Shown: positions 1-7,196 of the stretch, in pieces
Layout of the letters: each line of letters starts with the position of its first letter
Position numbering within the stretch: position 1 is the first letter of the stretch
Assembly: GCA_031296345.1 (NCBI GenBank)
Contig: JARLFW010000108.1
Coordinates: forward strand, 1-18,212
DNA from: Nitrosotalea sp.
GTDB lineage: Archaea > Thermoproteota > Nitrososphaeria > Nitrososphaerales > Nitrosopumilaceae
Reading direction: 5' to 3'
Length of the DNA stretch: 18,212 bases
The notes under the pieces: generated by a model
What the model saw: only the letters and a program-made list of their open reading frames with translations
Told to the model about the DNA's origin: nothing
Database searches by the model: none
Translations under genes and position numbers: made by a program

Positions 1-538
1 CTACTGGCATGTCTGCCTGTCCCTCTTGGTCTTCTTCATTATTAACATCTAGAACTATTCTATCTGCAACTTTACCTGCAGCACATGCAGAAACCAAGTC
101 ACGCATTGGGATACCTGCATCTGCAAGAGCTACAGATGCAGCATCAAGTGCTGCACATCTTGAACCACCGTCTGCTTGAAGCACTTCAATGAATACATCG
201 ATTACAGTACGTGGATAGTCTTTTAGTATCACAGCTGGTTGTAATGCTTCTTTGATAACCTTAGAAATTTCAATTTCTCTTCTAGATGGAGCAGGATTCT
301 TTCTTTCAGTAACAGAGAATGGGGACATGTGATATCTACAACGTAAAATTCCAGAATCTTGATTTGCCATGTGTTTTGGATGAACATCTCTGGGACCAAA
401 AACACCAGCTAAAATCTTATTCTTTCCAAATTCAATATATGCAGAACCGTCTGCATTTTTTAGTACTCCTACTTTAATTGAGATATCTCTAAGCTCGTCT
501 AGTTTTCTCCCGTCACATCTAATTCCATCTTCAGTCAT
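1..538 (-). CDS. rrp41: Exosome complex exonuclease subunit Rrp41 (partial, C-terminus off the left edge)
   Basis: The first 179 residues are visible, starting at ATG 538-536. Rrp41 is the catalytic RNase PH-like subunit of the archaeal exosome; it pairs with Rrp42 in a hexameric ring and degrades RNA 3'-5' with phosphate or adds tails with NDPs. Visible signs are the N-terminal [10 protein letters not shown] opening, the RNA-binding RREIEISK segment (arginines at about 87-88), [15 protein letters not shown] at about 121-135, and the acidic active-site stretch [11 protein letters not shown], with the likely metal-binding Asp176, just before the edge. The start overlaps the end of rrp4 by 8 nt, so the two are probably translationally coupled. 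The remaining 60-70 residues, and probably rrp42, lie to the left. Identification is firm; only the truncation by the window is a limit. Confidence 0.95.
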   Translation of the reverse strand, partial: MTEDGIRCDGRKLDELRDISIKVGVLKNADGSAYIEFGKNKILAGVFGPRDVHPKHMANQDSGILRCRYHMSPFSVTERKNPAPSRREIEISKVIKEALQPAVILKDYPRTVIDVFIEVLQADGGSRCAALDAASVALADAGIPMRDLVSACAAGKVADRIVLDVNNEEDQEGQADMPV

Positions 539-1235
539 TAATTGTGTCATTATTTTCACCATCTGTTACCCCAAGCATAGATTTGACCCGTTCAGTCAAG
601 TTTGGCGTATGCGCTAGGGCATCGATCATTTTCACTGCTTCTACTGCCTTTAATAATCCCTCTGAATCTTCACATGAAATTACTATCCATCCATTTTGAC
701 CTATTGTTATAATTGCTTTAGTGGCCATCTCAATTGTTTGAATCATTGAACCGCGTTTGCCAATCAGTCTAGGTACTTTACTTGGGGAAATCTCAACTAG
801 TTCACCTGAATCAATCTTACCAAGATCTCTATCTTGTACTGTCAAAAGTGGATCTCTTGATCTATCAAAATTAGCAATTCTAGTTGCAACCAAATCTCCG
901 ATATCTAATCTTTGTTTAAGTTCATCTTTAGTGGGCGAATAATCTCTACCAAAAACATCTTGTGCTGGCAAGAATCCTACAAAGCAGGAATTTATGTCAA
1001 ATTCCCAAGAAAGCGGTGAAGTTCCAATTACTTTTCCAATAACCAAGTCATTTGTCTTTGGCATATATCCACCAGTGAGAGGAATTACTTTAACAGAATT
1101 TTCAAAAATTTCAGAAATTCCAACACATGTTGAAATCATTCTGTCACCATCTTGATACACATTTTGTTCGGGTCGTAGAGGACCAGTTGCTATTACATCT
1201 CCAGGAATAACATATCTTCTTTTTATGTCCATCAT
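531..1235 (-). CDS. rrp4: Exosome complex RNA-binding subunit Rrp4
   Basis: This 234-residue protein is the Rrp4 cap of the archaeal exosome, which sits on the Rrp41/Rrp42 ring and feeds RNA into the central channel. Domains in order: an N-terminal beta domain (about 1-60, with [11 protein letters not shown] near the start), an S1 domain (about 62-140, with DLVIGKVIG and the GDLVATRI strand) and a KH domain (about 148-215) with the GKRG loop at 159-162 and the GQNGWIVI strand typical of Rrp4. The ATG at 1235 forms an ATGA overlap with the stop of SBDS, and a GAGGT Shine-Dalgarno-like stretch lies about 8 nt before it. A second ATG follows immediately, so the start is certain to within one codon. 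It belongs to the SBDS-rrp4-rrp41 operon. Confidence 0.95.
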   Translation of the reverse strand: MMDIKRRYVIPGDVIATGPLRPEQNVYQDGDRMISTCVGISEIFENSVKVIPLTGGYMPKTNDLVIGKVIGTSPLSWEFDINSCFVGFLPAQDVFGRDYSPTKDELKQRLDIGDLVATRIANFDRSRDPLLTVQDRDLGKIDSGELVEISPSKVPRLIGKRGSMIQTIEMATKAIITIGQNGWIVISCEDSEGLLKAVEAVKMIDALAHTPNLTERVKSMLGVTDGENNDTIND

Positions 1236-1936
1236 TTTGCAACCTCAATAGAAGCAGTACCTTTTGTTACAGATCCTAATCTGTCCATTACATTTGCCCT
1301 TGCCGCCGCCGGTATATCTAGTATTACTTTAAGTCCACCATTTGCTTGCCATTCTTCTTTTTTCAAAGTTCCAAAGGACTTTAAAACAGAATAAGATTGT
1401 GCTGCAAATTGAGCCGGCACTAGAATTTCGAGAAGCATGTTTTCAGACTTTAACGGAATTATCGAGCGGAGTTGTTCTATTATTTCTTTGATCTGTTCAT
1501 CAGTATTTCTAAAAGGATCAACTGATACTCTTGCATCATCCATAGCTTGTTCTATTCTAAGTGGAGGATGTGGAAGATGTGATCTTGGATCAACATAGCT
1601 TTTAGCAATAAAATCTACTATCTGTTTACGTTTCTCAGATACCATCTTTCTTCGCTGATCAGTAGTAAGATTCAGTTCTCCTTTCTCAAGCATTATAGTA
1701 GCAATTGCATTTGAGTCAGTGGTTTTGAATGCCTTCATAAGTTTCTCTGTAGATGCCCTTGTTCCTTTGTTGGAATCAGAGTAAATTTCATCTGAAATCA
1801 ATACTCCAGAGATATCCTTACGTTTACCTATCTTGAATTCCAAAGCAGGATCTGGTTTTACCAATATTTCGAACTTTTCCCCTTCTACTGAGAACCTCAC
1901 GACTGTTACCTTGGTATCCATAATTGGGGTACTCAT
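1232..1936 (-). CDS. sdo1: SBDS family ribosome maturation protein
   Basis: This is a 234-residue homologue of the Shwachman-Bodian-Diamond syndrome protein (yeast Sdo1), which in eukaryotes works with EFL1 to remove the anti-association factor Tif6/eIF6 from new 60S subunits; in archaea the role is inferred to be similar. Three domains fit the family: FYSH (about 1-95, with GEKFEILVKPDPALEFK and SDEIYSDSNKGTRAS), a central helical domain (about 96-165) and a C-terminal ferredoxin-like domain (about 166-234). It heads an operon with the exosome genes, as in many archaea. A TATA-like box at 1951-1956 is only about 18 nt from this ATG but 33 nt from the in-frame Met6 codon at 1921-1919, so translation may start at residue 6. 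Confidence 0.93.
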   Translation of the reverse strand: MSTPIMDTKVTVVRFSVEGEKFEILVKPDPALEFKIGKRKDISGVLISDEIYSDSNKGTRASTEKLMKAFKTTDSNAIATIMLEKGELNLTTDQRRKMVSEKRKQIVDFIAKSYVDPRSHLPHPPLRIEQAMDDARVSVDPFRNTDEQIKEIIEQLRSIIPLKSENMLLEILVPAQFAAQSYSVLKSFGTLKKEEWQANGGLKVILDIPAAARANVMDRLGSVTKGTASIEVAK

Positions 1937-1948
1937 ACTCGGTATTTA

Positions 1949-1958
1949 TCTATAAAGA
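1949..1958 (-). promoter_or_regulatory. TATA-like box of the SBDS-rrp4-rrp41 operon
   Basis: On the minus strand the sequence reads CTTTATAGAT, a good archaeal TATA element. It lies about 18 nt before the first ATG of SBDS and about 33 nt before the second in-frame ATG (1921). The usual TATA-to-start distance of about 26 nt would place transcription initiation near 1928. A second, weaker A/T block (AAATAAAAAT, 1980-1971) could serve the first ATG. Assigned by pattern and spacing only. Confidence 0.45.
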
Positions 1959-1969
1959 AAAACTCGCTA

Positions 1970-1982
1970 GATTTTTATTTGG
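1970..1982 (+). promoter_or_regulatory. Possible TATA-like box of the rpoD operon
   Basis: The A/T block GATTTTTATTTGG lies about 30 nt before the TTG start of rpoD, in the 70-nt divergent gap shared with SBDS. The match to an archaeal TATA box is weak and rests mostly on position. Confidence 0.3.
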
Positions 1983-2006
1983 AATTTTAGTCCCCTTTCG
2001 TAAGAT

Positions 2007-2642
2007 TTGACTTCTTTAGAGATTATTGAGGAAAGTGGCAACAATATGGTTGTAAAATTGAAGGGCATACCCATTCAATATGCTAATGCACTTAGACGAA
2101 TTTGCTTATCAGGAATTCCCACATTTGCTGTTGATGATGTTGTAATTATTGAAAATTCATCAGTTTTGCCTGATGAAGGAGTAGCTCATAGACTCGCAAT
2201 GATGCCATTAAAAACAGATCTTGAGAGATTTATTGAGCCATCTGCATGTGACTGTCATAGTGAGCTTGGCTGTAGTCGATGTAGAGTCTTACTTATGCTT
2301 GATTCTGGCAGCGCAGATACAACTCGTACAATAACTTCAGCAGAAATTAGCTCAGAAGATGAAGTTGTAAAGCCTGTTAGTCCTAACATTCCAATTGTCA
2401 CACTAGCTCCAAGTCAGAAATTGAAGGTAGAAGCATATGCAAGACTAGGTAGAGGTAGCGATCATGCCAAATGGAATTCTGCCACAGTCTCAGCCCTTAC
2501 ATCTACAAATAATCCCGATGAACATGTTCTGCTTATAGAGACTACCGGTAGTTTATCTCCAAAAGAGGTTCTAAGAGCAGCCATCGAAGAGCTTGAAAAA
2601 AGATTGAATGAATTCCAGAAAAACGTAGCCGCACTCGGTTGA
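2007..2642 (+). CDS. rpoD: DNA-directed RNA polymerase subunit D
   Basis: Archaeal RpoD is the counterpart of eukaryotic Rpb3 and the bacterial alpha N-terminal domain; with subunit L it forms the platform on which RNA polymerase assembles. The 211-residue product shows the dimerisation helix segment ANALRRICLSGIPTFAVDDV (about 26-45), LPDEGVAHRLAMMPL (about 54-68), and a cysteine loop C81-x-C83-x5-C89-x2-C92 resembling the Rpb3 zinc site. At 211 residues it is clearly shorter than the roughly 265-residue Sulfolobus protein and seems to lack the extra Fe-S domain 3. The start is TTG at 2007, giving the N-terminus MTSLEIIEE; the first ATG (residue 14) would cut into the first conserved strand. 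It opens the operon that continues with eL18, uL13 and uS9. Confidence 0.95.
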   Translation: MTSLEIIEESGNNMVVKLKGIPIQYANALRRICLSGIPTFAVDDVVIIENSSVLPDEGVAHRLAMMPLKTDLERFIEPSACDCHSELGCSRCRVLLMLDSGSADTTRTITSAEISSEDEVVKPVSPNIPIVTLAPSQKLKVEAYARLGRGSDHAKWNSATVSALTSTNNPDEHVLLIETTGSLSPKEVLRAAIEELEKRLNEFQKNVAALG

Positions 2643-2646
2643 AGCA

Positions 2647-2655
2647 TATATTATA
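2647..2655 (+). promoter_or_regulatory. TATA box before eL18
   Basis: TATATTATA lies immediately after the rpoD stop and is centred about 32 nt before the eL18 ATG. The spacing would give a leader of roughly 6 nt. It implies that the ribosomal protein genes can be transcribed separately from rpoD. Confidence 0.6.
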
Positions 2656-2682
2656 TTTGGGTAAAAGTGGGCATTATTACAC

Positions 2683-3030
2683 ATGACTAATCAGGTTGTT
2701 ATTCAAATGGTAAAGACATTGCGTGGTGCATCAAAGAAGAACAATGCACCCATATGGGAAAAACTGGCAGAACTGGCTTTAAAACCAACCAGAGCCAAGA
2801 GAACACTCAACTTGGGTCAGATAGATAAATTAGCATTAGACAATGATGTAATTGTAGTTCCAGGAAAAGTATTGGGAACAGGAAATCTTTCACATAAAAT
2901 AACATTATGTTCATTCTCCATATCAGCTACTGGTGCAAAGAAGATAATAGAATCAGGTGGAAAGATATTAGATATATCTCAAATTATCAAGAATCATCCA
3001 ACAGGAAAAGGAGTGAAAATCATTGGTTAA
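2683..3030 (+). CDS. rpl18e: Large ribosomal subunit protein eL18 (L18e)
   Basis: This 115-residue protein matches the archaeal/eukaryotic eL18 family, related to bacterial uL15, and is a structural part of the 50S subunit. Recognisable segments are LRGASKKNNAPIWEKLAELA (about 13-32), the basic RAKRTLNLGQIDKLA stretch, VIVVPGKVLGTGNL (about 56-69) and the C-terminal HPTGKGVKIIG. Length is normal for archaea. It lies between rpoD and uL13 in the conserved archaeal order rpoD-rpl18e-rpl13-rps9. Its last 8 nt overlap the TTG start of uL13, which suggests coupled translation. A TATA box sits just upstream. Confidence 0.95.
   Translation: MTNQVVIQMVKTLRGASKKNNAPIWEKLAELALKPTRAKRTLNLGQIDKLALDNDVIVVPGKVLGTGNLSHKITLCSFSISATGAKKIIESGGKILDISQIIKNHPTGKGVKIIG
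3010..3016 (+). promoter_or_regulatory. Shine-Dalgarno site for uL13
   Basis: GGAGTGA inside the end of eL18 lies 6 nt before the TTG at 3023. It is the best ribosome binding site in the region and supports the unusual TTG start for uL13 over later codons. Confidence 0.55.
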
Positions 3031-3502
3031 ACAAGTTACTGAAGTAAAATCAGAAGAGAAGAATCCATCTTCACAAACAATCATAGTAGACGGAACAAAT
3101 TTGATTGCAGGTAGACTTTGTTCACATGTTGCCAAACTTCTCATAAAAGGAAATAGAGTATCAATTGTAAATTCTGAAAACATTATGATTTCAGGAGATA
3201 GAAAAGCAATCATAGAAGAATATAGAAAGTTTTTGGAAGTAGCCAGTATCAATAATCCTAAATTCGGTCCATTTCACCCTCGTAGACCAGACACCATCAT
3301 AAGCAGAATGGTACGAGGTATGTTACCAAAGAATAAACCTTCAGGTAAGACATCTTTGAAAAGATTAAGAGCTTATCTTGGAGTACCAAATGAATTAAGA
3401 TCAAAGAAAACAACACAGTTCGATGATGCAAAAATTAGAAGACCTTCTCCATATTATACAACTCTAGGAGAATTAGGTAAAATGGTTGGGTGGCACGAAT
3501 AA
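3023..3502 (+). CDS. rpl13: Large ribosomal subunit protein uL13
   Basis: This 159-residue uL13 is a 50S structural protein that binds 23S rRNA early in assembly. The family core is clear: IIVDGTNLIAGRLCSHVAKL (about 20-39), VNSENIMISG, FHPRRPDTIISRMVRGMLP (about 87-105) and the LRAYLGVP segment. The TTG start at 3023 leaves an N-terminal tail of about 18 polar residues before the core; a good Shine-Dalgarno site 6 nt upstream supports it. The gene overlaps eL18 by 8 nt, and its TAA shares one base with the ATG of uS9 (TAATG), so the three ribosomal genes look translationally coupled. Confidence 0.95.
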   Translation: MVKQVTEVKSEEKNPSSQTIIVDGTNLIAGRLCSHVAKLLIKGNRVSIVNSENIMISGDRKAIIEEYRKFLEVASINNPKFGPFHPRRPDTIISRMVRGMLPKNKPSGKTSLKRLRAYLGVPNELRSKKTTQFDDAKIRRPSPYYTTLGELGKMVGWHE

Positions 3503-3945
3503 TGGTAAAGTTAGAAAGCTATTATGCATCTAGAAAGACTGCACGAGCACATGCATTTATCACAAAGGGAGTAGGTCGTGTAAGAATTAACAATGTTCCA
3601 GTAGAAATGGTTCAACAAGAAGTAGCACGAGAAATCATGCTAGGACCTTTAGAAGTTGCAGGAGATCTTAGAAATAAAATAGATGTTTCAGTTAAAGTCA
3701 AAGGCGGTGGTTTTGTTGGACAATCATATGCAAGTGCAATCGCAATTTCAAGAGCCATGACAGGATGGACAAAGTCCAGAAAAGAACCAAAGGATCATCC
3801 ACTTACAAGAACCGTAAGAGAGGATCTTAGAAAACGAATAACAGAATTCGATAAACATTTGCTAAGTGGTGACGATAGACGAAAGGAACCAAAGAAATTT
3901 GGCGGTCCTGGTGCTAGAAGAAGAAAACAGAAATCGTATAGATAA
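3502..3945 (+). CDS. rps9: Small ribosomal subunit protein uS9
   Basis: This protein of the 30S head has a C-terminal tail that reaches the P-site tRNA. Visible hallmarks are YYASRKTARAHAFITKGVGR (family R-K-T-A-x-A pattern), VKGGGFVGQSYASAIAISRA and the basic end KKFGGPGARRRKQKSYR, whose terminal Ser-Tyr-Arg matches the universal S9 tail. I chose ATG 3502 (147 residues) because it shares one base with the uL13 stop and has GGGTGG 8 nt upstream; an in-frame GTG at 3490 would add four residues. It ends the ribosomal part of the operon. The rpoN and rpoK genes that often follow uS9 in other archaea are absent here. Confidence 0.95.
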   Translation: MVKLESYYASRKTARAHAFITKGVGRVRINNVPVEMVQQEVAREIMLGPLEVAGDLRNKIDVSVKVKGGGFVGQSYASAIAISRAMTGWTKSRKEPKDHPLTRTVREDLRKRITEFDKHLLSGDDRRKEPKKFGGPGARRRKQKSYR

Positions 3946-3947
3946 CC

Positions 3948-4682
3948 TTGAAAGCTGTAATTCTGGCAGGAGGCCGTGGAACACGCGGAAGGCCATTTAC
4001 AGAATATATCCCAAAAGCAATGATTCCTGTTCAGGGAAGACCACTCATTTATTATGTTGTGAAATATCTTTCCAAATTTGATATCATTGATAGTATAATC
4101 ATACTAGGGGATTTTTCAGGAATTGGGAAACAGATAGAGAAATATTTTGAAAATCATATTTCAGTTAAAAAACCAATAAAGTTCATACAAGATACACAGA
4201 GTGGAACAGGTGGAGATCTCATCCATCTAAGATCAAAACTTGGAAAGAATAAGGAATTCATCTTGTGGTTTGTTGACAATCTATGTCCAGTTGACATAAA
4301 CAAGATGTATCGTTTTCACAAGGATTCAAAGACCGTAGCTACAATAGCTGTGCGCAGATATAGAAAAGAAGAAACAGGATTTGCAATAGTCAATAAAGGA
4401 ATTATTGAGGAATTTAAAGAAAAACCCACAATCGAATTGCAGATGGCAGAATGCTTAGGGATATACATCATTAATTCTGAAATAATAAATAAAATAAAAA
4501 TTAAAAAACAAAATAAAAAAGACCTGAATTTATCTTATGATATTTTACAGCCATTATCCAAGAAAAGAAAGATTGCAGCATATGACATAGGAAAAACCCA
4601 GTGGTTAGACATAGATTCTCCAACACGTGTTGATAGAAACAAAGAATTGATTGATTCTATAATAAAGAAATTCGGCACTTAG
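3948..4682 (+). CDS. Sugar-phosphate nucleotidyltransferase-like protein
   Basis: This 244-residue protein has the fold signature of nucleotidyltransferases that make NDP-sugars from sugar-1-phosphate and NTP (GlmU/RfbA/ManC superfamily). The nucleotide loop is LAGGRGTRGRPFTEYIPKAM (6-25), followed by the SGTGGDLI base-contact segment (85-92), a likely metal Asp110 in FVDN, and WLDIDSPTR (219-227), matching the family W-x-D-I-x-T-P element. There is no C-terminal left-handed beta-helix, so it is a catalytic-domain-only form. Two positions differ from the usual motif: Gly replaces Leu after G-T-R, and Ala replaces the second Pro of P-K-P. It starts at TTG two bases after the uS9 stop, so it is very likely co-transcribed with ribosomal genes. 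Substrate is unknown. Confidence 0.8.
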   Translation: MKAVILAGGRGTRGRPFTEYIPKAMIPVQGRPLIYYVVKYLSKFDIIDSIIILGDFSGIGKQIEKYFENHISVKKPIKFIQDTQSGTGGDLIHLRSKLGKNKEFILWFVDNLCPVDINKMYRFHKDSKTVATIAVRRYRKEETGFAIVNKGIIEEFKEKPTIELQMAECLGIYIINSEIINKIKIKKQNKKDLNLSYDILQPLSKKRKIAAYDIGKTQWLDIDSPTRVDRNKELIDSIIKKFGT

Positions 4683-5251
4683 ATTTTGTGAGAACGTTCG
4701 TATTTTGTAATTTGACTTGCATGTTGTAAAGTCATTGCAATATCATCTAGGCCTTCAAGTAGAATCTTTTTCCAATGAGGCTCAATATCAAATGAGACAG
4801 GTGTATTATTTACCATGATTGTTTGATCTTCCAAATCTACTTCAATTTCAGATTTTGTTGAAAATAATTTTTGTAATATTTCATCTGAGACTCTAATTGG
4901 TAAAATTCCATTTTTGAAACAATTATTATAAAATATATCAGCAAAAGATGTAGAGATTATCGCCTTAAACCCAAAATCATCAAGCGCCCACACTGCATGC
5001 TCTCGGCTAGAACCACAGCCAAAGTTATCCCTAGCAAGTAAGATCTTGGAATTCTTGTATTCTGGATCATTTAAGATAAAATCTGTTTTTGGAATACCAC
5101 CTTGTTCATACCTCCAGTCATAAAACAAGTATTGACCAAAACCAGTTCTCTGAATTAGTTTTAGAAATTGTTTTGGAACTATTTGATCAGTATCAACATT
5201 GACCTTGTCAAGTGGTGTGACTATGCTTTTTATCTTCTTGAATGGTTCCAT
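4679..5251 (-). CDS. leuD: 3-isopropylmalate dehydratase small subunit, bacterial type (LeuD)
   Basis: LeuD pairs with LeuC to isomerise 2-isopropylmalate to 3-isopropylmalate in leucine synthesis. The 190-residue length and sequence match the long bacterial form: VNVDTDQIVPKQFLKLIQRTG near the N-terminus, DNFGCGSSREHAVWALDDFG (about 94-113), and the GLDDIAMTL element near the C-terminus that shorter archaeal LeuD proteins lack. It starts 1 nt after the leuC stop and so is in the leuC-leuD operon. Its stop overlaps the stop of the convergent nucleotidyltransferase gene by 4 nt, leaving no room for separate terminators. Substrate is inferred from family type. Confidence 0.92.
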   Translation of the reverse strand: MEPFKKIKSIVTPLDKVNVDTDQIVPKQFLKLIQRTGFGQYLFYDWRYEQGGIPKTDFILNDPEYKNSKILLARDNFGCGSSREHAVWALDDFGFKAIISTSFADIFYNNCFKNGILPIRVSDEILQKLFSTKSEIEVDLEDQTIMVNNTPVSFDIEPHWKKILLEGLDDIAMTLQHASQITKYERSHKI

Positions 5252-5252
5252 T

Positions 5253-6665
5253 CTAGTTCAGATCCAATTCTCTTACATCCACAAAATGGCCATTAATTGC
5301 AGCGGCAGCTGCCATTACAGGACTTACAAGGTGTGTCCTTCCACCAGAACCTTGTCTTCCTTCAAAATTTCTGTTCGAAGTACTAGCACATCTCTCACCT
5401 GCTGCCAAGATATCAGGATTCATTCCAAGACACATGCTACAGCCAGATTCTCTCCATTCAAATCCAGCATCTTTGAATATTTTATCAAGACCCATCTCTT
5501 CAGCATTTTTCTTTACGAGTTGTGACCCTGGTACCACCATTGCTCGCACTTTTGATGCAACTTTTTTTCCTTTTACAACTTTTGATGCTTCTATCAAATC
5601 TTCTAATCTCGCATTAGTGCACGATCCAATAAACACCCTATCAATTACAATATCTATAATTGGAGTACCAGGTTTAAGATCCATATACTGGAGTGCTTTT
5701 GTTGCACCCTTTACTTCTTCTGGGTTTCCTTTACCATATTCATCTGGGAATGGAACACTTCCAGTGACATCATCCGTCATGGCAGGATTAGTTCCCCAGC
5801 TAACCTGAGGTGCAATGTTTTCTGCACTAAGTGTAAATGATTTATCAAATTTTGCCCCGCTGTCTGTTTTTAGATTATCACGCCAATCATTGACAAGTTC
5901 ATCATAATTATTTGGAGTGTATTTTCGTCCTTTAAGATACTGGTATGTTTTTTCATCAGGTGCAATCAATCCAGCACGTGCTCCTGCCTCTATTGACATG
6001 TTACATATTGTCATTCTCTGCTCCATTGTCAATTCAGATATTGTGTCACCACGATACTCAATTACGGTTCCAGTTCCCCCCGCAGTTCCAATTTTTCTTA
6101 TAATTGATAGAATTATGTCTTTTGCAGTTACAGCATGAGGATTCTTTCTCTTTCCTTGTATTTTGATTTCAAAAGTTTTTGGTTTCTCCATCATAATACA
6201 TTGAGTTGCCAAGACGTGTTCAACATCACTTGTACCAATTCCAAAGGCAAGAGAGCCAAAAGCACCATGTGTTGAGGTATGACTATCACCACAAACAATT
6301 GTTGTTCCCGGAAGCGTAATTCCTAGTTCAGGACCTATTACGTGTACTATACCTTGATTTGGACTATGAATGTCAAAGAGAGTAATTCCAAATTCTTTAC
6401 AGTTTCTTTCAAGTGCTTTAATTTGCACAGATGATGTCTGATCTAAAATAGGTAATGTTCTATCACTTGTAGGTACGTTATGATCCATTGTTGCAAATGT
6501 AAGATCAGGGCGTCTTACTTTTCTTGCATTAAGACGTAAACCTTCAAAGGCTTGAGGAGATGTAACTTCATGAATAAGATGTCTGTCTACATAAAGTAGT
6601 GAACGTCCATCCTCATTTACAACAATATGAGAATCCCATATTTTTTCAAATAGTGTTTTTGACAT
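5253..6665 (-). CDS. leuC: 3-isopropylmalate dehydratase large subunit, bacterial type (LeuC)
   Basis: This is the catalytic, [4Fe-4S]-carrying subunit of isopropylmalate isomerase. The 470-residue length is that of bacterial LeuC and clearly longer than the archaeal-type paralogue next door. It shows the N-terminal [30 protein letters not shown], the [13 protein letters not shown] segment (125-137) and three cluster-binding cysteines: C349 in [11 protein letters not shown] and C409/C412 in GCSMCLGMN. The NRNFEGRQG segment and the [10 protein letters not shown] end are also standard. A TATA-like element at 6691-6697 gives it a promoter separate from the upstream paralogous pair. LeuD follows after 1 nt. 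Confidence 0.93.
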   Translation of the reverse strand: MSKTLFEKIWDSHIVVNEDGRSLLYVDRHLIHEVTSPQAFEGLRLNARKVRRPDLTFATMDHNVPTSDRTLPILDQTSSVQIKALERNCKEFGITLFDIHSPNQGIVHVIGPELGITLPGTTIVCGDSHTSTHGAFGSLAFGIGTSDVEHVLATQCIMMEKPKTFEIKIQGKRKNPHAVTAKDIILSIIRKIGTAGGTGTVIEYRGDTISELTMEQRMTICNMSIEAGARAGLIAPDEKTYQYLKGRKYTPNNYDELVNDWRDNLKTDSGAKFDKSFTLSAENIAPQVSWGTNPAMTDDVTGSVPFPDEYGKGNPEEVKGATKALQYMDLKPGTPIIDIVIDRVFIGSCTNARLEDLIEASKVVKGKKVASKVRAMVVPGSQLVKKNAEEMGLDKIFKDAGFEWRESGCSMCLGMNPDILAAGERCASTSNRNFEGRQGSGGRTHLVSPVMAAAAAINGHFVDVRELDLN

Positions 6666-6690
6666 TCAAATCATCTTAATCAGAACCGGA

Positions 6691-6708
6691 GATATAATGG
6701 TATAATAC
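6691..6708 (-). promoter_or_regulatory. TATA-like elements of the leuCD operon
   Basis: The minus strand carries two adjacent TATA-like blocks, TATTATA (6707-6701) and TTATATC (6697-6691). The second is centred about 29 nt before the leuC ATG, a good distance for a very short leader. The 48-nt gap to the upstream gene holds nothing else evident. Confidence 0.55.
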
Positions 6709-6713
6709 CTGAG

Positions 6714-7196
6714 CTAAGGTTTGTAGTTGAACAGCCCGCCAGCTTCTATTATTTTACCTATCAATTCTGGAAAAGGCTTCATTTTGTATACCTTGTTTTT
6801 GGTCAAGTTTTTAATTTCATTTTTAGAGATATCTACTTCAAGTGAATCGCCATCTGAGATATCATGATATGCACTTTCATCAATTTCAATTGGGAGTAGG
6901 AAAGCTCCGTCTACTGCATTTCTATAAAATATTCTTGCAAAAGACAAAGCCAAGACTGCTTTTACTCCAGAATAAGATAGAGCTATTGGAGCGTGTTCTC
7001 TAGAAGAGCCACAGCCAAAGTTTTTCCCTGCAACAATAAAATCACCTGGTTTAACTCGTTTATGAAAATCCTTGTCAAGTCCTTCCATGGCGTGTTTTGC
7101 CAACTCGGCATAATCATGAATCTTAAGATAAGGGCCTGGTAAGATTACATCTGTATCGATGTTATCTCGTTCATATTTTATTACCGAGCCTTTCAT
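6714..7196 (-). CDS. Aconitase-superfamily small subunit, archaeal LeuD/homoaconitase type
   Basis: This 160-residue protein is the swivelling small subunit of a hydro-lyase of the isopropylmalate isomerase/homoaconitase group. It shows NIDTDVILPGPYLKIHDYAE (12-31), AMEGLDKDF, and GKNFGCGSSREHAPIALSYS (57-76). The loop after YL (here KIHD) is the segment known to help set substrate choice in archaeal enzymes; an arginine here (YLRT) goes with homoaconitase in Methanocaldococcus, and this protein has lysine. Candidate roles are homoaconitase for LysW-dependent lysine synthesis, a second isopropylmalate isomerase, or an aconitase; I cannot decide. It overlaps the large subunit by an ATGA junction. 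Confidence 0.85.
   Translation of the reverse strand: MKGSVIKYERDNIDTDVILPGPYLKIHDYAELAKHAMEGLDKDFHKRVKPGDFIVAGKNFGCGSSREHAPIALSYSGVKAVLALSFARIFYRNAVDGAFLLPIEIDESAYHDISDGDSLEVDISKNEIKNLTKNKVYKMKPFPELIGKIIEAGGLFNYKP

Noticed and set aside
3866..4081. 71-residue plus-strand frame spanning the uS9/nucleotidyltransferase junction
   Set aside because: It overlaps the conserved end of uS9 and the nucleotide loop of the next gene in another frame, with no ribosome site.
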